Part shown: positions 1 through 8,486 of the stretch, piece after piece | Layout of the letters: each line of letters begins with the position of its first letter | Position numbering within the stretch: position 1 is the stretch's first letter | Assembly: GCF_026410195.1 (NCBI RefSeq) | Contig: NZ_JAPMLM010000061.1 | Span: forward strand, 124,001 to 188,000 | DNA from: Xanthomarina sp. F2636L | GTDB taxonomy: Bacteria > Bacteroidota > Bacteroidia > Flavobacteriales > Flavobacteriaceae | Reading direction: 5' to 3' | DNA: 64,000 nucleotides | Notes under the pieces: generated by a model | Told to the model about the DNA's origin: nothing | The model's input: the letters and a program-made list of their open reading frames with translations, nothing else | Databases searched by the model: none | Translations under genes and position numbers: made by a program

Positions 1-248
1 GTCAGGAAAGAGGGGAAGCTCAAAAGCAATTGTCCAAAGAGTTTGTCCGTCAGTGGCTTATTGTCAATAATTTTCAAGGTTTGGAAGGCCAAACGGTTCC
101 CGAGATGTCTGATGATTATATTCAAACCGTAAGCGAGCGTTATATAGAACTTTATGAAAATATTACTGGTGAAACCTTTGTAAAGGCCGATGTGTCAAAT
201 ATCCAAGAGCGTATTGAAAGGAATGTTTTAGCATATTTAAATAAATAA
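1..248 (+). CDS. purC: SAICAR synthase, C-terminal part (gene starts before the window)
   Basis: This is the 3' end of phosphoribosylaminoimidazole-succinocarboxamide synthase, the purine-biosynthesis enzyme that joins aspartate to CAIR using ATP. The reading frame is open from base 3, so the start codon lies upstream of the window and an internal TTG should not be taken as a start. The visible residues match the end of the long Bacteroidota form of Pur[11 protein letters not shown], then GQTVPEM and [15 protein letters not shown] hairpin terminator follows closely. The identification rests on family memory of this tail, because the ATP-binding half is not in view. Confidence 0.85.
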   Translation, partial: QERGEAQKQLSKEFVRQWLIVNNFQGLEGQTVPEMSDDYIQTVSERYIELYENITGETFVKADVSNIQERIERNVLAYLNK

Positions 249-268
249 GACAGGAATTTAACAGATAA

Positions 269-302
269 AGAAAGACCTTGATAATCCAAGGTCTTTTTTT
301 AT
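269..302 (+). terminator. Rho-independent terminator of purC
   Basis: AAAGACCTTG (271-280) pairs perfectly with CAAGGTCTTT (287-296) around a six-base loop, followed by a T run. It lies about 20 bases after the purC stop. Confidence 0.85.
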
Positions 303-361
303 GCTTTAAACTTTCAAGTGTTCAATTGCTTTTAATACATTTATAAAAGTTAAATAATTCT

Positions 362-1741
362 ATGGAACAACTCAACCAACTAATTTCAGACTTCGCCTCC
401 TTTGCTTGGGGGTTACCTTTATTAATCCTTCTAATTGGTGGAGGCTTATATTTATTATTTCTTTCTAGATTTTTACCCTTTAGGTATCTCGGTCATGCCT
501 TGAAGGTATTACGTGGGAAATACGATAATCCAGAAGATTCAGGCGAAATAAGTCACTTCCAGGCATTAACCACAGCCTTGTCTTCTACTATTGGCATGGG
601 AAACATTGCAGGAGTTGCTGTTGCCATTTCCATTGGGGGGCCAGGAGCCGTATTTTGGATGTGGGTGAGTGCTGTTGTAGGTATGAGTACCAAATTTTTC
701 ACCTCTACTTTGGCTATTATGTATCGAGGAAAAGATAGCCATGGAAACATTCAAGGTGGTCCCATGTATTTTATTGTGGAAGGTCTAGGAAAAAAGTGGA
801 AACCCTTGGCCATCTTCTTCAGTTTATGTGGTTTGGTTGGAGCTTTACCAGTTTTTAATGTGAATCAATTAACCCAAGCTATTAACGATATTTTACTTGT
901 GCCAAATGGTGTTGAAATTGGTTTTAATTCTAATCTGATTATAGGAATTGTTCTTGTTGGAATTACTTCTATTGTAATTCTTGGAGGTTTAAATAGAATT
1001 AGTAAAGTCGCATCCAAAATGGTTCCAAGTATGGTCTTATTGTATTTTATTTTGGTTTTATTTATTTTGATTGTCAATTATGATGTGGTTCCAAAATGCA
1101 TCGTTATGATTTTTACAGATGCATTTGCAGCTACCAATTTTAAAGGAGATTCGTTTCTAGGAGGAGTTCTTGGAGGTCTGATTCTTTTAGGTATTAGACG
1201 TGGGGCTTTTTCAAACGAAGCAGGAATTGGTACAGCTCCCATGGCTCATGGTGCAGCAAAAACTAACGAGCCTGTTCGAGAAGGATTGGTTGCTATGTTA
1301 GGTCCAGCTATCGATACTCTAGTGGTTTGTACTTTAACAGCTTTAGCGATTTTGGTTACGGGTGTTTGGGAAACTTCAGATGCTAATGGTGTAAGCTTAA
1401 CAGCTTCGGCTTTTGCATATGCCATGCCAGGAATTGGGAAGTATCTACTACTAATTTGTATTGCCGTATTTAGTATTTCATCTTTATTTTCCTTTTCTTA
1501 CTATGGCTCTAAATGTATGTCCTTCTTATTTGGTGAAGACAAAAAGCATTATTATAACTACATATATATTGCCAGTATTATTATGGGTGCCACCACTTCT
1601 TTAGCCATGATGATTAATTTAATTGATGGCTTTTTTGCATTGATGGCTATACCGACTATGACAGCCACTTTAATTATGGCTCCACGAGTTGTTAAAGAAT
1701 TTAGAGCGTATATGAAAAGACATCAAGAGCTAAATAAATAA
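362..1741 (+). CDS. Alanine/glycine:cation (Na+) symporter, AGCS family
   Basis: An inner-membrane secondary transporter that imports alanine or glycine with sodium. The 459-residue protein is mostly hydrophobic with about ten membrane segments. It shows the AGCS signature GGPGAVFWMWVSA near residues 92-104, preceded by SSTIGMGNIAGVA, and later the conserved GIRRGAFSNEAGIGTAPMAH. The length is normal for the family. It is followed by acetyl-CoA synthetase after 84 bases, so the two may share a role in using amino-acid carbon, but that is inference. The family is clear; substrate preference between alanine and glycine cannot be read from the sequence. Confidence 0.9.
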   Translation: MEQLNQLISDFASFAWGLPLLILLIGGGLYLLFLSRFLPFRYLGHALKVLRGKYDNPEDSGEISHFQALTTALSSTIGMGNIAGVAVAISIGGPGAVFWMWVSAVVGMSTKFFTSTLAIMYRGKDSHGNIQGGPMYFIVEGLGKKWKPLAIFFSLCGLVGALPVFNVNQLTQAINDILLVPNGVEIGFNSNLIIGIVLVGITSIVILGGLNRISKVASKMVPSMVLLYFILVLFILIVNYDVVPKCIVMIFTDAFAATNFKGDSFLGGVLGGLILLGIRRGAFSNEAGIGTAPMAHGAAKTNEPVREGLVAMLGPAIDTLVVCTLTALAILVTGVWETSDANGVSLTASAFAYAMPGIGKYLLLICIAVFSISSLFSFSYYGSKCMSFLFGEDKKHYYNYIYIASIIMGATTSLAMMINLIDGFFALMAIPTMTATLIMAPRVVKEFRAYMKRHQELNK

Positions 1742-1825
1742 TGTTAATTTGAGATTAAATTTTATATCAATTTAAATTAGAAAGCTTATTTTTAAAAAGA
1801 ATTTTAATAAAATGAGTTTGCTACT

Positions 1826-3733
1826 ATGAGTAATTATCACATAAAACATTTAGAAGAGTATTATCAAGTATATAGAAAATCTGTTCGCGAACCAGAAAAT
1901 TTTTGGGAGGAAGTAGCCGAAGAGCACTTTTTATGGCGAAAAAAATGGGATAAGGTATTAAGTTGGGATTTTTCTAAGCCAGAAATAAAATGGTTTGAAG
2001 GTGCTAAACTCAATATTACCGAAAACTGTATAGATAGACATTTAGCAACTCGTGGCGATAAAACAGCTATTTTATTCGAACCAAATAACCCTGAGGAGTC
2101 TGCTGAACATATTACGTATAAGCAGCTTTACGAACGGGTAAACAAAATGGCTAATGTGCTAAAAGACCAAGGTATTAAAAAAGGAGATCGTGTTTGTATC
2201 TATGTTCCTATGATTCCGGAATTGGCTATTGCTGTTTTGGCTTGTGCTAGAATTGGAGCCATTCATTCTGTGGTGTTTGCTGGGTTTTCTTCGACAGCAT
2301 TATCAACCAGAATTAACGATTCCGATTGTAAAATGGTAATTACAGCTGATGGATCTTTTCGAGGTAATAAAACCATCGATTTAAAAGGAATTGTAGATGA
2401 AGCTTTAGAATCTTGTTCTGGAATAGAAAGTGTGCTAGTTGTTAAACGAATTGACAGCGATATTAATATGAAAGAAGGTCGTGACACATGGTTACAACCT
2501 TTATTAGATAAGGCTTCAACCGAATGTCCAGCTGAAATTATGGATGCAGAAGATCCTTTGTTTATACTATACACTTCTGGGTCTACTGGTCAACCAAAAG
2601 GGATGGTGCATACTACGGCAGGATATATGGTTTATACGGCATACTCCTTTAAAAATGCCTTTCAGTATCGGGAAAATGATGTGTATTGGTGTACAGCAGA
2701 TATTGGTTGGATAACCGGACATAGTTATATTATTTACGGACCTCTGGCAAATGGAGCTACTTCTGTTTTATTTGAAGGGGTGCCACATTATCCAGATTTT
2801 GGACGCTTTTGGGACATCATAGATAAGCACCAAGTCAATCAGTTTTATACAGCACCAACAGCCATTCGTGCGTTGGCTAAACAGGGTTCAGAACTGGTTG
2901 ATAAATATGATTTATCTTCTATTAAAGTGTTGGGCTCTGTAGGCGAACCTATTAATGAAGAGGCCTGGCATTGGTATAATGATATCGTTGGAAAAAACAA
3001 AAGTCCTATTATTGATACCTGGTGGCAGACTGAAACAGGTGCTATCATGATTACGCCTATTCCTTTTGTTACACCAACCAAACCAACCTATGCAACTTTA
3101 CCATTTATTGGAGTACAACCAGCTTTAATTAACGATGCTGGGGAGGAACTAAAAGGAAATCAGGTAGAGGGAAAATTATGTATAAAATTTCCTTGGCCAA
3201 GTATGGCAAGAACTATTTGGAGAAATCATAAACGCTACAAAGAAACCTATTTTTCAACCTATAAAGATATGTACTTTACAGGCGATGGTGCGTTGAGAGA
3301 TGAAGTGGGATATTATAGAATTACTGGCCGTGTGGACGATGTAATTATTGTTTCAGGACATAATTTAGGTACGGCACCAATTGAAGATGCTGTTAACGAA
3401 CATCCAGCAGTGGCCGAAAGTGCTATTGTAGGTTTTCCTCACGAAATTAAAGGAACTGCTTTATATGGCTACGTGACTTTAAAAGAAACAGGAGAAGGAA
3501 GGATTCACGACAATGTGAGAAAAGAAATTAATCAACTTATTACAGATAGAATTGGACCTATTGCCAAATTAGATAAAATACAATTCACTCAAGGTCTGCC
3601 AAAAACGAGATCTGGGAAAATTATGCGACGAATTTTAAGAAAGATTGCAGAAAAAGATACTTCAAATTTAGGAGATACTAGCACCCTATTAAATCCAGAA
3701 TGCGTTCAGAATATTATTGATGAGGCTTTATAA
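1826..3733 (+). CDS. acs: Acetyl-CoA synthetase (AMP-forming)
   Basis: Cytoplasmic enzyme that activates acetate to acetyl-CoA through acetyl-AMP. The 635 residues match the full length of the family. The AMP-binding P-loop-like motif YTSGSTGQPKG lies near residue 249. It is followed by the WWQTETG motif, the YFTGDGA motif and the C-terminal SGKIMRRILRK, whose lysine is the usual acetylation-controlled catalytic residue. All core motifs are intact. The gene ends at a shared hairpin facing a convergent acetyltransferase gene. A protein acetyltransferase beside acs is suggestive, but that neighbour is a RimJ/RimL-type enzyme and not a recognisable Acs-modifying Pat. Confidence 0.95.
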   Translation: MSNYHIKHLEEYYQVYRKSVREPENFWEEVAEEHFLWRKKWDKVLSWDFSKPEIKWFEGAKLNITENCIDRHLATRGDKTAILFEPNNPEESAEHITYKQLYERVNKMANVLKDQGIKKGDRVCIYVPMIPELAIAVLACARIGAIHSVVFAGFSSTALSTRINDSDCKMVITADGSFRGNKTIDLKGIVDEALESCSGIESVLVVKRIDSDINMKEGRDTWLQPLLDKASTECPAEIMDAEDPLFILYTSGSTGQPKGMVHTTAGYMVYTAYSFKNAFQYRENDVYWCTADIGWITGHSYIIYGPLANGATSVLFEGVPHYPDFGRFWDIIDKHQVNQFYTAPTAIRALAKQGSELVDKYDLSSIKVLGSVGEPINEEAWHWYNDIVGKNKSPIIDTWWQTETGAIMITPIPFVTPTKPTYATLPFIGVQPALINDAGEELKGNQVEGKLCIKFPWPSMARTIWRNHKRYKETYFSTYKDMYFTGDGALRDEVGYYRITGRVDDVIIVSGHNLGTAPIEDAVNEHPAVAESAIVGFPHEIKGTALYGYVTLKETGEGRIHDNVRKEINQLITDRIGPIAKLDKIQFTQGLPKTRSGKIMRRILRKIAEKDTSNLGDTSTLLNPECVQNIIDEAL

Positions 3734-3735
3734 AT

Positions 3736-3782
3736 TTTTAAATCTCAATAAATAATTTTTATTGCTTATTGAGATTTAAATT
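3736..3782. terminator. Bidirectional terminator between acs and the convergent acetyltransferase
   Basis: TTAAATCTCAATAA (ending at 3752) pairs with TTATTGAGATTTAA (from 3766) around a T-rich loop. The right arm includes the last codons and stop of the minus-strand acetyltransferase gene, so the terminator overlaps coding sequence. Flanking A and T tracts would allow use in both directions. Confidence 0.7.
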
Positions 3783-4326
3783 GATAGTCTTCTTTTGTTA
3801 TTTGATAGCAGAGACATGTTTCGTATTCTGGATAGTCTTTTAATTTAGGATGATTAAATTTTCCAATCATTTTCATTCCAACTTTCTTCATCACATGTTC
3901 CGACTTGTTATTTTTATGCGTGCATGTAGCAATCACTTGCTCTAAATGGAGATGGTTAAAAGCAAAGTCCAAACATCTTAAAGCTCCTTCTGTGGCATAC
4001 CCATATCCCCAAGCGCTTTGTTTTAGTCTCCAGCCAATATCCGTAGCAGGAGTGAAGTCCGTTTTATAATCTTGATATGCTAAACCGATAAATCCTATAA
4101 ACTCTCCCGTGTTTAAAATTTCAGTGGCGAAATAACAATATCCATAGGTCTCGTAATGCTTTAAGAGTCTTTCAATAAATGCCGAGGTTTCATTTTCTGT
4201 AAGTGGCTTAGGAAAATGTTCCATAACGTTTGGATTGGCATTCATTTCAGAGAATTGCTCTAAATCGTTTTGTGTCCAATTGCGAAACCCAAGGCGTTTG
4301 GATTTAAAAATATAATCTTTTTTCAA
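3766..4326 (-). CDS. GNAT-family N-acetyltransferase (RimJ/RimL type)
   Basis: Predicted cytoplasmic acetyl-CoA-dependent acetyltransferase of 186 residues. The N terminus (RLGFRNWTQNDLEQFSEMN) has the layout of the RimJ/RimL branch. The acetyl-CoA loop appears as SAWGYGYATEGALRCLDFA near residues 104-122. The later NNKSEHVMKKVGM segment is the usual asparagine-containing motif before the last strand. The target cannot be predicted: this branch includes ribosomal-protein, small-molecule and antibiotic acetylases. The gene converges on acs and their 3' ends share a hairpin. Confidence 0.85.
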   Translation of the reverse strand: MKKDYIFKSKRLGFRNWTQNDLEQFSEMNANPNVMEHFPKPLTENETSAFIERLLKHYETYGYCYFATEILNTGEFIGFIGLAYQDYKTDFTPATDIGWRLKQSAWGYGYATEGALRCLDFAFNHLHLEQVIATCTHKNNKSEHVMKKVGMKMIGKFNHPKLKDYPEYETCLCYQITKEDYQFKSQ

Positions 4327-4436
4327 GGTCTTATTTTAGTTTTACATCTTAGCAAAATAGAGAAAAATAATAAAATAATGTACTAATAAAGCTTTCTTAT
4401 TCTTTCGTTAAAGCTTCATAAGACTATCTTAAAAAT

Positions 4437-4477
4437 AAAAAGACAGGTAGAAAGTTATATTTCTATCTGTCTTTAAT
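4437..4477 (-). terminator. Terminator of the secreted protease gene
   Basis: AAAGACAGGTAGAAA (4439-4453) pairs with TTTCTATCTGTCTTT (4460-4474) with a single G-T wobble and a six-base loop. It lies 25 bases beyond the stop of the minus-strand protease gene, with T-rich sequence after it on that strand. Confidence 0.8.
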
Positions 4478-4498
4478 TGTAAAGTAATTAGTAAAAAA

Positions 4499-7276
4499 TT
4501 ACTCTTTAATAAATCGGATAACCTGAGATTTAGATTCTAACTCTAATTTTATAAAATATAGGCCAGAGGCTAGAGGATTTGCATTAATAGACAAATCTGA
4601 TGTCGATTGGATGCCTTTTTCAGCAATAATCTGCCCCAACATATTGTAAATCGTATAAGTTTCAGGCAACTTATCTTCTGCCAATTTGATAGTTAAAATA
4701 TCTTGTACCGGATTTGGATATACAGAAAAAGTTAGAATGTTTTCTTCGTCTATACCAATACTGTTAACGTCTGGTGCAAATAAAAACTCTCCTTCAAGAC
4801 CTGTAAATGTTCCTGTTAGGGTAACGGCATTTCCTAAGGCTCCAACAACAGCAGGAACAGATTCTGTTCCTCTATAGATGTATAAACTATTTCTTGTATC
4901 GCTGCCTCCAGCAGTAGCTATGGCTGTTTCCCAACCCGCAATTTCTTCTTCAGTAAAGTAAAAGCTTATGGTATTATCTCCACTAGTATTGGAATTGGCT
5001 GTTATATTATATGTTTTATCCATAGCCAAAATAGGTGATGGATAACTTTGGAATGCTTGTGCTCCAGTACCTTCTCTAGTAACGGCTACACCAACACACC
5101 CATAGTCAAAACCATCGTTATTGCTAATGCTAGTCATGATGTTTCCTGTAGTTTCATCATAAGAATAAATGGTTCCAGAGGAAGATAAACTGTTATTTAC
5201 AGCGTTGTTGATAGCTGTTTGTGGCAAGGCATCGCTTAGGCTTGAAACTCTAAAGTTGTCTAGAGCTAAACCATAAGCCCAGCTAGCAAGATCGTTATAA
5301 AAAACAGATATCATCACGCTAGGTTCTCCTATATAAGCCGACAAGTCAAGGTTTAAATTAACCCATCCAGTTGTACTTGGTAGTGCTACTCCTAAATTGT
5401 TCCATGTGACACCATTATTTGTAGAGACTTGAATGAAAGCTTCATCATAAGATGCATTTGATCGAGAATAATCGAAATTAACGTATGCAGCCATAGCATT
5501 CGTAAAATCGAAGGCGTTTATGTAAGTCATTCGTTCTGCACTCATATTACAATCGCAATCATCATCGTTTACAAATGCAAAGTTTGTTGTATTTCCATTA
5601 GCATTCCAATAGGTTGATGCTGCAGCTGCTTCATTACCAATAGCAAAATTAGTGGTCCCTAATCCAGTAACGGTCCAGTTACTTAAATCGGTTTCAAAAT
5701 CGTCAAAGAAAAGGGTTTGATTATTTCCAATATCAGGACTGTAATCATTATCTACTATGGTTATATTAAATGTGTTAAGCGCACTTAATTGTGCATCTCC
5801 ACCATTGGCATTTAAGGCTAAAGATATAACAATATCTTCATCTCCTTCAACAAATGCATCATTATAGACTCTTAAGGTAGCTAGTTTATCTGTGGCATCT
5901 CCAGCTGGAAAAGTTAGACTGGTAGTTAATAATTCAAAATCGATATTGTTTGTTGCAGTACCTCCGGAAACACTTAGAGAAACATCTGCATTTTGGCTAG
6001 CTGGCTGAGCTATTCTAACAGTTAAATCTATGTCTTGATAGGCACAGTCTGAAGCTTCAACGATAGGTTGTATATTATTATCTGCTGAAACATTTGGCGC
6101 AGATGGATTATTATCGTCTACACCACAGTTTGGCATATTTGTTCCTATAGCAGCAATTAATTGATCGCTTCTTCCGTAAGATCCATTAGGGCAGCCTCCT
6201 GTATTGTGAATCGCCACTACTAAATGGTCATCATATCTTATTACTGGAGATCCAGAGCTTCCACCTTCTGTATCTGCCATATATTCAACACGAGACCCCA
6301 AAGTTCCTCCTGCCTGTGTAATAACAGCAAAATCACCAGAATCTGTAGTTACTGCAATTTCTTTACGTCTTCCTCCTGGATGTTGTGGAATATAAATACG
6401 TTCCCCAACTGCAACAGCAGCAGAAGATAAGCTTAAATATCCGTAGGTGGATGTTGGATTTACAGGTAGAGTTACTAAAGTAAAATCTAAATTACTATCA
6501 GTAATTACAAAGGTAGAAGAAGTAGCTTGTAAATCGGAGGTTGCATTAATAGTTTCTGCACAGTCATCATATTTGTAATTAAACAGGAAATCTGTATTAT
6601 TAGCATCAGAAACACTTCCTATACAATGGTTGTTTGTCATCACGCTTCCATCGCAACCTAGCAGCCAACCTGTACATAAACCACCTCCACCAATTAATAA
6701 CCTACAAACGGCCTCTGCTTTTCTGCTCATTTCAGTACCATCATAACAAACAATTGGTTCTTTATTATCTAAAGTACAAATGGCTCTTTGATTCATACCT
6801 TTGTCTAAAGATTCTACAGCAGCATTTATTCTTGCTGGGGTATGGCCATAAGCTACGCGATCTATATTAAATCCGTAATGTGTATTGTTTATTGATGTGC
6901 TGTGTAATTCAATAACGATATGATCGCTCCAAATAGTTCCCGTCCAAAATTCACTAATCATTTCTTTATCTTGCCCAACAATTTTTCCTTGTTCAGAATA
7001 AATATATTCTTCTTGGGAATCTGGACTGTATACTTTTACAAAATCACCAGCTTTTAGATCGAAAGAATTTACATGGAGTTTTATATAAGCAGAACCTTTA
7101 TTTTTAAAAGATTTTTTAAAAACAATTCCTGTTTTAGAATTGTTAAAATACGCTTGAGTAGATGAAATTTCAAGAGGAAATTGATCTGCTATTTGCAAGG
7201 GTTTTTTGTTTTGAGCCGATACTAAAAAAAATGAAAATATAAGAAATGGGAATAGAAGGAGTAATTTTGATTTCAT
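4499..7276 (-). CDS. Secreted trypsin-like serine protease with Calx-beta region and T9SS sorting domain
   Basis: A 925-residue exported endopeptidase. Residues 1-22 form a signal peptide ending in SAQ. The central part holds a chymotrypsin/lysyl-endopeptidase-like fold. Its likely triad is His217 (TNNHCIG), Asp264 (NLDFTLV) and Ser341 (GGSSGSP). A Calx-beta-like module follows around residues 395-515, ending TIVDNDYSPD, then a jelly-roll-like region to about 680. The last 75 residues are a type A sorting domain for type IX secretion (SVYPNPVQD, then GLYFIKLE). The protein is therefore expected outside the cell or on its surface, degrading protein for nutrition. It is monocistronic with its own terminator. 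Cleavage specificity is not readable. Confidence 0.9.
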   Translation of the reverse strand: MKSKLLLLFPFLIFSFFLVSAQNKKPLQIADQFPLEISSTQAYFNNSKTGIVFKKSFKNKGSAYIKLHVNSFDLKAGDFVKVYSPDSQEEYIYSEQGKIVGQDKEMISEFWTGTIWSDHIVIELHSTSINNTHYGFNIDRVAYGHTPARINAAVESLDKGMNQRAICTLDNKEPIVCYDGTEMSRKAEAVCRLLIGGGGLCTGWLLGCDGSVMTNNHCIGSVSDANNTDFLFNYKYDDCAETINATSDLQATSSTFVITDSNLDFTLVTLPVNPTSTYGYLSLSSAAVAVGERIYIPQHPGGRRKEIAVTTDSGDFAVITQAGGTLGSRVEYMADTEGGSSGSPVIRYDDHLVVAIHNTGGCPNGSYGRSDQLIAAIGTNMPNCGVDDNNPSAPNVSADNNIQPIVEASDCAYQDIDLTVRIAQPASQNADVSLSVSGGTATNNIDFELLTTSLTFPAGDATDKLATLRVYNDAFVEGDEDIVISLALNANGGDAQLSALNTFNITIVDNDYSPDIGNNQTLFFDDFETDLSNWTVTGLGTTNFAIGNEAAAASTYWNANGNTTNFAFVNDDDCDCNMSAERMTYINAFDFTNAMAAYVNFDYSRSNASYDEAFIQVSTNNGVTWNNLGVALPSTTGWVNLNLDLSAYIGEPSVMISVFYNDLASWAYGLALDNFRVSSLSDALPQTAINNAVNNSLSSSGTIYSYDETTGNIMTSISNNDGFDYGCVGVAVTREGTGAQAFQSYPSPILAMDKTYNITANSNTSGDNTISFYFTEEEIAGWETAIATAGGSDTRNSLYIYRGTESVPAVVGALGNAVTLTGTFTGLEGEFLFAPDVNSIGIDEENILTFSVYPNPVQDILTIKLAEDKLPETYTIYNMLGQIIAEKGIQSTSDLSINANPLASGLYFIKLELESKSQVIRFIKE

Positions 7277-7473
7277 AGGTTTTGGTTGTGTTTTGTGTAA
7301 TAAATCTTAAAATATTTTACGAAAATACAAAACCTATTGATAGTTTTTTAAGAAAAATATAAAAATCATGCTAAATGTTCTAAAAGTAATTTGAACATAT
7401 CTTTATGTAAAACTTTAGCGTATAGACGCTGGTTTTTAAAAATAGCTGTTAACTTTTTTGAAAATCTAAATGC

Positions 7474-7788
7474 TTAGCGTCTGTTAAGTTTTTTAACAAT
7501 AGCAGATGTATTATTATCAGCATACATACCATAAGCATTTACTACTACGCCTTTCATATTGTATTTGGCCGAAGAAATAGCGTAAACTATCATTTCGTCT
7601 CCGGGATCTGTCATGCCTTCAAACCTATGGATTTCATCTATTTCAAAATCGTCTGGCGACAGATGAACAGAAGTTTTATGGCAAACTAGACATTCTTTTT
7701 CGTTCATTAAAGAGAAATTTGTTGTGTATCCTCGTTGTAATAAATCGTTTGTTGCTTCGCTGACTGTGTCGTAACTTTTCTGTTTCAT
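7474..7788 (-). CDS. Small conserved protein of unknown function
   Basis: A 104-residue soluble protein with no signal peptide or membrane segment. Landmarks are SYDTVSEATNDLLQRGYT at the start, a CLVCHKTSVHLSPDDFEID stretch with a CxxC, and the acidic RFEGMTDPGDEMIVYAIS. Relatives in Bacteroidota are, from memory, often labelled phosphoribosylpyrophosphate synthetase, but nothing here resembles that enzyme's PRPP loop or length, so that name should not be transferred. It lies 31 bases downstream of the CopD-like gene on the same strand and is probably co-transcribed. No function is proposed. Confidence 0.75.
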   Translation of the reverse strand: MKQKSYDTVSEATNDLLQRGYTTNFSLMNEKECLVCHKTSVHLSPDDFEIDEIHRFEGMTDPGDEMIVYAISSAKYNMKGVVVNAYGMYADNNTSAIVKKLNRR

Positions 7789-7819
7789 GATATTATATTT
7801 TTAATTTCTTTTTACTTGA

Positions 7820-8299
7820 TTATTTTATAAAAAACCAGCCATGACTTCCTGCCACAGCACCAACAATGGTTATTAAACTTAAACTTAATAGTACCCAATG
7901 TGCACGGTGCATAAATTGGAAGGTTTTTTCTGGGTTTTCTTGAGCATATTTTTTGAATAATTTGTGCAACACTAAGGGCTCCAAAATGTATAATACTAAG
8001 GTGAAGATTACCCAAACCAAAGTCATGGCATGAATCCACCAAAACCGTAAGTCTAAATACCTGTTCCAAGCATCCATTTCATATAGCATGTAAAACCCGG
8101 TAATACCTGTAATAAGCGTTGTTATTTTTGCTTGAAGAGCAAACCGTCCTTCTATTTGTTCAAAAGTGCTAATGCGATCTTCTTTGGACTTGATTTTTTT
8201 TATAGCAGGAATTAATACAGTGGTTACCATGGCTACACCCCCAATCCATAAAACCACGGCAAGAACATGTAAAACTCGAGCTAATGTTATATATTCCAT
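7820..8299 (-). CDS. CopD/DUF2269-like four-helix membrane protein
   Basis: A 159-residue inner-membrane protein with four predicted helices. The first helix holds the HVLAVVLWIGGVAM pattern, with a conserved histidine and tryptophan as in the CopD-related families. A second histidine-bearing helix includes FWWIHAMTLVWVIF, and a late segment reads HRAHWVLLSLSLI. In related families paired histidines bind haem or copper; that role here is inference. The next gene on the same strand is the small 104-residue protein. No copper genes are nearby, so a link to copper is weak. Confidence 0.65.
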   Translation of the reverse strand: MEYITLARVLHVLAVVLWIGGVAMVTTVLIPAIKKIKSKEDRISTFEQIEGRFALQAKITTLITGITGFYMLYEMDAWNRYLDLRFWWIHAMTLVWVIFTLVLYILEPLVLHKLFKKYAQENPEKTFQFMHRAHWVLLSLSLITIVGAVAGSHGWFFIK

Positions 8300-8486
8300 T
8301 TGTTTTTTTTTAAGAATAGTATAAAAATACTAAATATTAGAGGTTTAAAATCCAATTTTACGAATTATTTTAGAATGATTCTAAATAGTGTGTATGGAAA
8401 ATATGTCATTTCACTATTATGTGGCATATTAATTGACTTAAATCCCCCTGAACCTGAGCTTGAATAGAGCACAATAAAACAATTAC

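Noticed and set aside
553-754. Minus-strand frames inside the symporter gene
   Set aside because: Antisense shadows of a well-supported gene with clear family motifs.
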